Source of the DNA: Catenovulum agarivorans YM01
Lineage (GTDB): Bacteria > Pseudomonadota > Gammaproteobacteria > Enterobacterales > Alteromonadaceae
DNA length: 46,941 nt
NCBI RefSeq assembly: GCF_000281085.1
Contig: NZ_JH767526.1
Location: forward strand, 1-46,941
Direction: 5' to 3'
Shown here: one piece after another, positions 42,810 through 46,941 of the stretch
How positions within the stretch are numbered: the stretch's first letter is position 1
Layout of the letters: each line of letters opens with the position of its first letter
Notes under the pieces: model-generated
What the model saw: only the letters and a program-made list of their open reading frames with translations
The model's database searches: none
What the model was told of the DNA's origin: nothing
Position numbers and translations under genes: made by a program

Positions 42810-43004
42810 TTAAAAAAATACTTGTATTAAACCTTTAACCAGAAAACCCGCACATCCTAAAAACAGTACTAGCCAAACCATGATTTTTCCAAATAAGGGC
42901 ACATCACCGGTTTTCAATACATCTTTGATAGCGAGCCCAATCAGTAAAAATAGGCCAGAAATGCCTAGGTAAAAACTCAAAGTTTCAAATTGCTCGAATG
43001 TCAT
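42810..43004 (-). CDS. DUF2788 small membrane protein
   Basis: A 64-residue protein with two transmembrane helices (about 12-28 and 41-62) joined by KDVLKTGDVPLFGKI. Length, topology and the location between fldA and ybfF match the DUF2788 family of gammaproteobacteria. No function is known to me. It is 21 bases upstream of fldA and probably co-transcribed. Confidence 0.8.
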   Translation of the reverse strand: MTFEQFETLSFYLGISGLFLLIGLAIKDVLKTGDVPLFGKIMVWLVLFLGCAGFLVKGLIQVFF

Positions 43005-43072
43005 ATGATAGGCTGTACTTAATCGGTTAACTGAGAATCATTTTTAGTGGCCGAACTATATCATAAAAATGA

Positions 43073-43846
43073 TCAACACTCTTGTTTTTGCAGAAAATCG
43101 GCGACAATTTTATTAAAAATATTTGGCTTTTCTGCATGAACCCAGTGACCTGTACCTTGAATCACTTTAACCTGAGCTTTGGGAAAACGCTGTAAAATAT
43201 CATTTTGATGCTGTGGCATTAGATAATCTGAATTCATTCCTTTAATAAACAAGGTTGCGCCTTCATATGCTTTGGCTAGGTCGTCAGGAAATGCAGCAAT
43301 TTCAGGATAGGCCAGTTGCAATACGGCCAAGTTCATTTTCCAACGCCAATTGCCATCATCTTTTTGCAAATTTTTGGCTAAAAATTGGCTGATACCTAAG
43401 CTATTTATTTGTTCATTGAGCTGATTGACGACTTGCTTACGATTTTCGACTTGAGAAAGATCGAGCTGGTTTAATGCGGTAAAAACATCTTGGTGCCGGT
43501 TTGCATACCTTACAGGGGCAATATCTTCAACAACTAAGCTCGCCACTTTCTCAGGATGAAGCATTGCAAATGTCATGGCTGTTTTACCACCCATTGAATG
43601 GCCGAATAAATGGCACCTTTCAATGTTTAGATGTTTTAGGGTGGCTAGCAAGTCTGTAGCCATATCGTAATATGTATGGCTATCGGCATGTTGTGAAGCA
43701 CCATGATTACGTAGGTCGATATTTGTTACTAGAAAAAATTCAGATAAGTATTTGGCTAATTGGGATAGATTATCGGCGCTGCCGAATAAGCCATGCAACA
43801 GTACAACATGACTTCCAGTACCAGATTGAGTGTAATTTAAAATCAT
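43073..43846 (-). CDS. ybfF: Alpha/beta-hydrolase esterase YbfF
   Basis: A 257-residue alpha/beta hydrolase. LLHGLFGSADNL (oxyanion HG, residues 17-28), IDLRNHGAS, the nucleophile elbow FGHSMGGKTAM (Ser about 89) and the C-terminal GTGHWVHAEKP histidine are all present. E. coli YbfF is a short-chain esterase reported to act on palmitoyl-CoA and other esters; the physiological substrate is uncertain. It is first in the ybfF-DUF2788-fldA run. Confidence 0.9.
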   Translation of the reverse strand: MILNYTQSGTGSHVVLLHGLFGSADNLSQLAKYLSEFFLVTNIDLRNHGASQHADSHTYYDMATDLLATLKHLNIERCHLFGHSMGGKTAMTFAMLHPEKVASLVVEDIAPVRYANRHQDVFTALNQLDLSQVENRKQVVNQLNEQINSLGISQFLAKNLQKDDGNWRWKMNLAVLQLAYPEIAAFPDDLAKAYEGATLFIKGMNSDYLMPQHQNDILQRFPKAQVKVIQGTGHWVHAEKPNIFNKIVADFLQKQEC

Positions 43847-44134
43847 AAAAACAAACTAAAAGTGGCAATTTGCGCTATGTTAACACGAGAGCATTGCAGT
43901 TGAGCTATTTTACATAATGATAAAATTTTATAATGGTCATACATAAATTAGGCTAGATTCTTGAGTATTTTACTGATAAAACTTATGGTTGGATGTAACA
44001 GGGACGGTTTGGTTTCGTTTTGTAATTAAAACGTGCAAGAGATTAGACCCGTCTGATTTCTTTGCTACACTTTTTAAAACAAGGGCGTTTTAACGCTCGA
44101 CCAGTTGCAGTATTAATTCGGTTGGGGAAGACAT

Positions 44135-44857
44135 ATGTACATTAAGGCTCAAAGCCCTGCAGCGTTTGCAGAAGCGTATTTAGTTGAATCTATTTGGAAC
44201 GGTAAATACGCACCAGGCACTATTTTGCCCGCAGAGCGAGAGTTATCGGAAGAAATTGGTGTAACTAGAACGACTTTACGTGAGGTTTTACAAAGATTAG
44301 CTAGAGATGGCTGGTTGACCATTCAACATGGCAAATCAACTAAGGTAAACGATGTTTGGTACACCTCAGGGTTAAATATTTTAGAAACAGTTGTCAGGTT
44401 AGACACGCAAAATGCTGATAAATTAGTGGATAATTTGTTGTCTGCTCGTACCAATGTTGCAACTATATATGCGCGTGCATCGATTAAAAATAACCCTCAA
44501 CAAGTGTTAGATTTTTTAGCTAATTTGGACAATCTAGAAGATAGTGGTGAAGCTTATTCAGAATATGATTATAAGTTTCATCATGCGCTGGCAATGGCCT
44601 CGAACAATCTCATTTACGTTTTGATTATTAATGGTTTTAAAACACTTTATGACAAATTAGGTGTATTTTATTTTTCCCACCCAGACGCAAGAGCGCTTGC
44701 CAAGAAATTCTACCAAGATTTTAGACTGCTCGCTGAGCAAGGGGATTTTAATGGCGCGCCAGAGCTGATTCGCCGCTACGGTATAAACTCTGGAGAAATA
44801 TTCCAACAATACCGAGATAAAATGCCAACATTGGCGGAAGCAGTAGTGGTTAAATAA
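44135..44857 (+). CDS. fadR: Fatty-acid metabolism regulator FadR
   Basis: A 240-residue GntR-family regulator. The N-terminal winged helix (about 10-75) has PAERELSEEIGVTRTTLREVLQRLARDGWLTIQHGKSTKVND (outlined), with the GKST/KVND wing diagnostic of FadR. The C-terminal acyl-CoA-binding helical domain includes FHHALAMASNN and YGINSGEIFQQYRDKMP. FadR represses beta-oxidation and activates unsaturated fatty-acid synthesis, released by long-chain acyl-CoA. It is single, convergent with spoVR, and its 288-base leader shows no other gene. Confidence 0.94.
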   Translation: MYIKAQSPAAFAEAYLVESIWNGKYAPGTILPAERELSEEIGVTRTTLREVLQRLARDGWLTIQHGKSTKVNDVWYTSGLNILETVVRLDTQNADKLVDNLLSARTNVATIYARASIKNNPQQVLDFLANLDNLEDSGEAYSEYDYKFHHALAMASNNLIYVLIINGFKTLYDKLGVFYFSHPDARALAKKFYQDFRLLAEQGDFNGAPELIRRYGINSGEIFQQYRDKMPTLAEAVVVK

Positions 44858-44868
44858 AGAATTGAAAT

Positions 44869-44897
44869 AAAAATACCGGTTATTACACCGGTATTTT
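44869..44897. terminator. Bidirectional terminator between fadR and spoVR
   Basis: AAAAATACCGGT-TATTAC-ACCGGTATTTTT is a 12-bp stem flanked by A and T runs on both sides, able to end both convergent transcripts. Confidence 0.93.
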
Positions 44898-44923
44898 TAT
44901 TTTAAGAAGGGCTTTAATTTTAA

Positions 44924-46444
44924 CTAATCTATCTCTACCTTTTTGCTCACACTAGGGCAACGCTCTAAAGTAACAACTGATCCATCCGCTTTTTCTTCTT
45001 CGAGCTTAACGTCAAATTGCCATAGCTGATACAAGTGTTTGAGTACTTCTGTACGGCTCTCTGCCAATGGTATTCTATGATGTGGTTTATATCGCAAAGT
45101 TAAAGAGCGGTCACCACTTACATCCACACTATGTACTTGGATGTCGGGCTCTAAATTGCTCAAATTGTATTGGCGCGATAAGGACTCACGTAAATCTCTA
45201 TAGCCTTGTTCATTATGAATAGCTTCAACATTAATATAGTTTTGTTGATCATCATCTTTAATATGAAATAGCTTGAGATCTCGCATGACTTTAGGAGACA
45301 AAAATTGTGAAATAAAACTCTCATCTTTAAAGTTTTCCATCGCGAAATGTAATGTTTCTAGCCAATCAGAGCCTGCAATATCTGGAAACCAACGTTTGTC
45401 TTCTTCTGTTGGATTTTCACAAATTCTGCGAATATCCACCATCATATTAAAGCCAAGTGCATATGGGTTGATGCCCGAATAGTAGTTGCTGTTATAGGGT
45501 GGTTGATAAACGACGTTGGTGTGGCTGTGTAAAAACTCCAGCATAAATCTATCAGTGACTAAACCTTCATCATACAGGTGGTTTAGTATGGTATAGTGCC
45601 AAAAGGTTGCCCAACCTTCATTCATCACCTGAGTTTGCTTTTGTGGATAAAAGTACTGTGATATTTTACGAACAATACGCACAATTTCACGTTGCCAAGG
45701 TTCAAGCATGGGCGCGTTTTTCTCGATAAAGTACAGCAAGTTTTCTTGCGGTTCTTTTGGAAAACGAATTTTCTTTTGTTCTGATTCAACTAATTTTTTT
45801 GGAATAGTGCGCCATAAATCGTTCACTTGTGATTGCAAGTAAGCCTCACGCTCTTTTTGTCGCCTTTGCTCTTCGTGAATTGAAATCTTTTGTGGGCGTT
45901 TATATCTATCTACTCCAAAATTCATAAGTGCATGACAAGCGTCCACGGTTTTTTCAACTTTATCAATGCCGTGCTTTTCTTCACACTCAGCAATATAGTT
46001 TTTTGCAAACAGCAAGTAGTCAATTATTGAGCTGGCGTCAGTCCAAGTCGTAAATAGGTAGTTATTCTTGAAAAATGAATTATGTCCATAACACGCATGC
46101 GCCATCACTAATGCTTGCATAGTGATGGTGTTTTCTTCCATTAGATAAGAAATACATGGGTCTGAGTTGATAACTATTTCATACGCTAAACCCATGTGAC
46201 CACGTTTATAGTTTTGCTGAGTCTGAATAAATTTTTTGCCATATGACCAATGCGTATAGCCTATCGGCATACCTACACTTGAATAAGCATCCATCATTTG
46301 TTCAGCAGTAATAATTTCTATTTGATTAGGGTAGGTCGATAGTTTGTAATGTTCGGCAACCCGTTTAATTTCAACATGGTATTCTTCTAACAGTTCAAAG
46401 GTCCAATCTGGCCCATCACTCAAAGGTTTTTTTGCTTTTGCCAT
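44924..46444 (-). CDS. ycgB: SpoVR-family protein (YcgB)
   Basis: A 506-residue cytosolic protein of the SpoVR family. Diagnostic blocks are YPNQIEIITAEQMMDAYSSVGMPIGYTHWSYGKKF (outlined), AHACYGHNSFFKNNYLF, VMNEGWATFWHYTILNHLYDEG and NPYALGF. Invariant His/Glu residues hint at a metal site, but no activity is established. In E. coli and relatives the yeaG-yeaH-ycgB set is RpoS-dependent and acts in nitrogen or stress survival. It lies nine bases after yeaH and is presumably co-transcribed with it. Confidence 0.95.
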   Translation of the reverse strand: MAKAKKPLSDGPDWTFELLEEYHVEIKRVAEHYKLSTYPNQIEIITAEQMMDAYSSVGMPIGYTHWSYGKKFIQTQQNYKRGHMGLAYEIVINSDPCISYLMEENTITMQALVMAHACYGHNSFFKNNYLFTTWTDASSIIDYLLFAKNYIAECEEKHGIDKVEKTVDACHALMNFGVDRYKRPQKISIHEEQRRQKEREAYLQSQVNDLWRTIPKKLVESEQKKIRFPKEPQENLLYFIEKNAPMLEPWQREIVRIVRKISQYFYPQKQTQVMNEGWATFWHYTILNHLYDEGLVTDRFMLEFLHSHTNVVYQPPYNSNYYSGINPYALGFNMMVDIRRICENPTEEDKRWFPDIAGSDWLETLHFAMENFKDESFISQFLSPKVMRDLKLFHIKDDDQQNYINVEAIHNEQGYRDLRESLSRQYNLSNLEPDIQVHSVDVSGDRSLTLRYKPHHRIPLAESRTEVLKHLYQLWQFDVKLEEEKADGSVVTLERCPSVSKKVEID

Positions 46445-46453
46445 AAACTCACC

Positions 46454-46941
46454 TTATTTGACCTGTTTTTTGAAAAGTTCTCTAAACACTGGATAGATAT
46501 CTGAAACTTCACGGATGTGCTGGATGGCGAAGTTTTCGTGTTCGGCAGCTAGTTGTTCATATTCACGCCACAAACTTTGATGGTTGCGTGCGGTGATTTC
46601 TATATAGGCATAATAACGAACAAAAGGGATAATTTTGTTATTGAGTAGTTCCTTACATAATGGTGAATCATCTGCCCAATTATCACCATCTGACGCTTGT
46701 GCGGCATAAATATTCCACTCATGTGGAGAGTATCGGTCGGCGACAATTTCTTCCATTAGTTTTATCGCGCTCGATACTATGGTACCGCCTGTTTCTTGTG
46801 AGTAGAAAAACTCCTGCTCGTCCACTTCTTTTGCTTGCGTATGATGGCGAATATATACCACCTCAACGTTTTTATAGGTACGTGTTAAAAATAAATATAA
46901 CAAAATGTAAAAACGCTTAGCCATGTCTTTAGTGGCTTTGT
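46454..46941 (-). CDS. yeaH: YeaH/YhbH family (DUF444) protein, C-terminal part
   Basis: The last 161 residues of a DUF444 protein; the reading frame is open to the window edge (ATKDMAKRF runs across it), so the 5' part is missing and the ATG at 46924 is internal. Blocks [31 protein letters not shown] and ETGGTIVSS belong to its von Willebrand-like fold. [18 protein letters not shown] and the terminal [10 protein letters not shown] match E. coli YeaH. The expected upstream partner is the kinase yeaG/prkA, outside this window. It works with YeaG and SpoVR in stress response. Confidence 0.93.
   Translation of the reverse strand, partial: KATKDMAKRFYILLYLFLTRTYKNVEVVYIRHHTQAKEVDEQEFFYSQETGGTIVSSAIKLMEEIVADRYSPHEWNIYAAQASDGDNWADDSPLCKELLNNKIIPFVRYYAYIEITARNHQSLWREYEQLAAEHENFAIQHIREVSDIYPVFRELFKKQVK

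Noticed and set aside
43860-43885. TGGCAATTTGC near ybfF resembling a sigma-54 site
   Set aside because: The spacing between GG and GC is far too short and the context is not flagellar.

Overview
This window is an A+T-rich stretch of a gammaproteobacterial chromosome. The gene set points to the Alteromonadales: H-ring flagellar genes flgT/flgO/flgP, a CheV-CheR pair beside flgB, tandem short flagellins, and an fldA-DUF2788-ybfF block. A Catenovulum- or Alteromonas-like genome would fit, but genus is inference. Almost all of it is vertically inherited housekeeping and polar-flagellum DNA. I see no prophage, insertion sequence, CRISPR array or defence island.

Layout. (1) 1-95: 3' end of a 5S rRNA and its terminator, closing an rRNA operon. 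(2) 246-9953: radD, then the pepA-holC-valS operon on the minus strand, diverging from lptF-lptG and a ybaN-like gene. (3) 9950-32326: a 22-kb flagellar and chemotaxis region. It holds flgT (broken by a one-base frameshift), flgO-flgP-flgO2, a gap filled by two long inverted-repeat elements, flgN-flgM-flgA (minus), cheV-cheR, flgBCDE, flgFGHIJ, flgKL and three tandem flagellins. (4) 32671-36101: an acidic Sel1-repeat protein, a lysine riboswitch with lysC, and a small exported DUF6702-like protein. (5) 36295-46941: rlmJ, a LysR regulator divergent from azoR-pirin, asd, a patatin-like lipase, fldA, DUF2788, ybfF, fadR, and spoVR-yeaH (yeaH runs off the end).

Regulation of the flagellar region can be read from the sequence. 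Sigma-54 (-24/-12) sites lie before flgT, flgO, flgA, flgB and flgF. Sigma-28 (FliA) sites lie before flgM, flgK, each flagellin and probably cheV. Rod, hook and basal-body genes are therefore middle class, while hook-associated proteins, anti-sigma factor and filament are late class. FlgM holds FliA until it is exported through the finished hook. FlgT/O/P build or anchor the outer H-ring, FlgN chaperones FlgK/FlgL, FlgJ cuts peptidoglycan for the rod, and CheV/CheR couple and adapt the receptors.

Lysine biosynthesis is represented twice: lysC (aspartokinase III) behind its riboswitch and asd (next pathway step) 4 kb downstream. The features most worth follow-up are the T7-tract frameshift in flgT, the inverted structured elements flanking the third flagellin, the nested inverted repeats at 13454-13790, the perfect FliA promoter embedded in the end of flgJ, and the overlapping divergent sigma-54/sigma-28 promoters between flgA and cheV. 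I found no clearly new multi-gene system.
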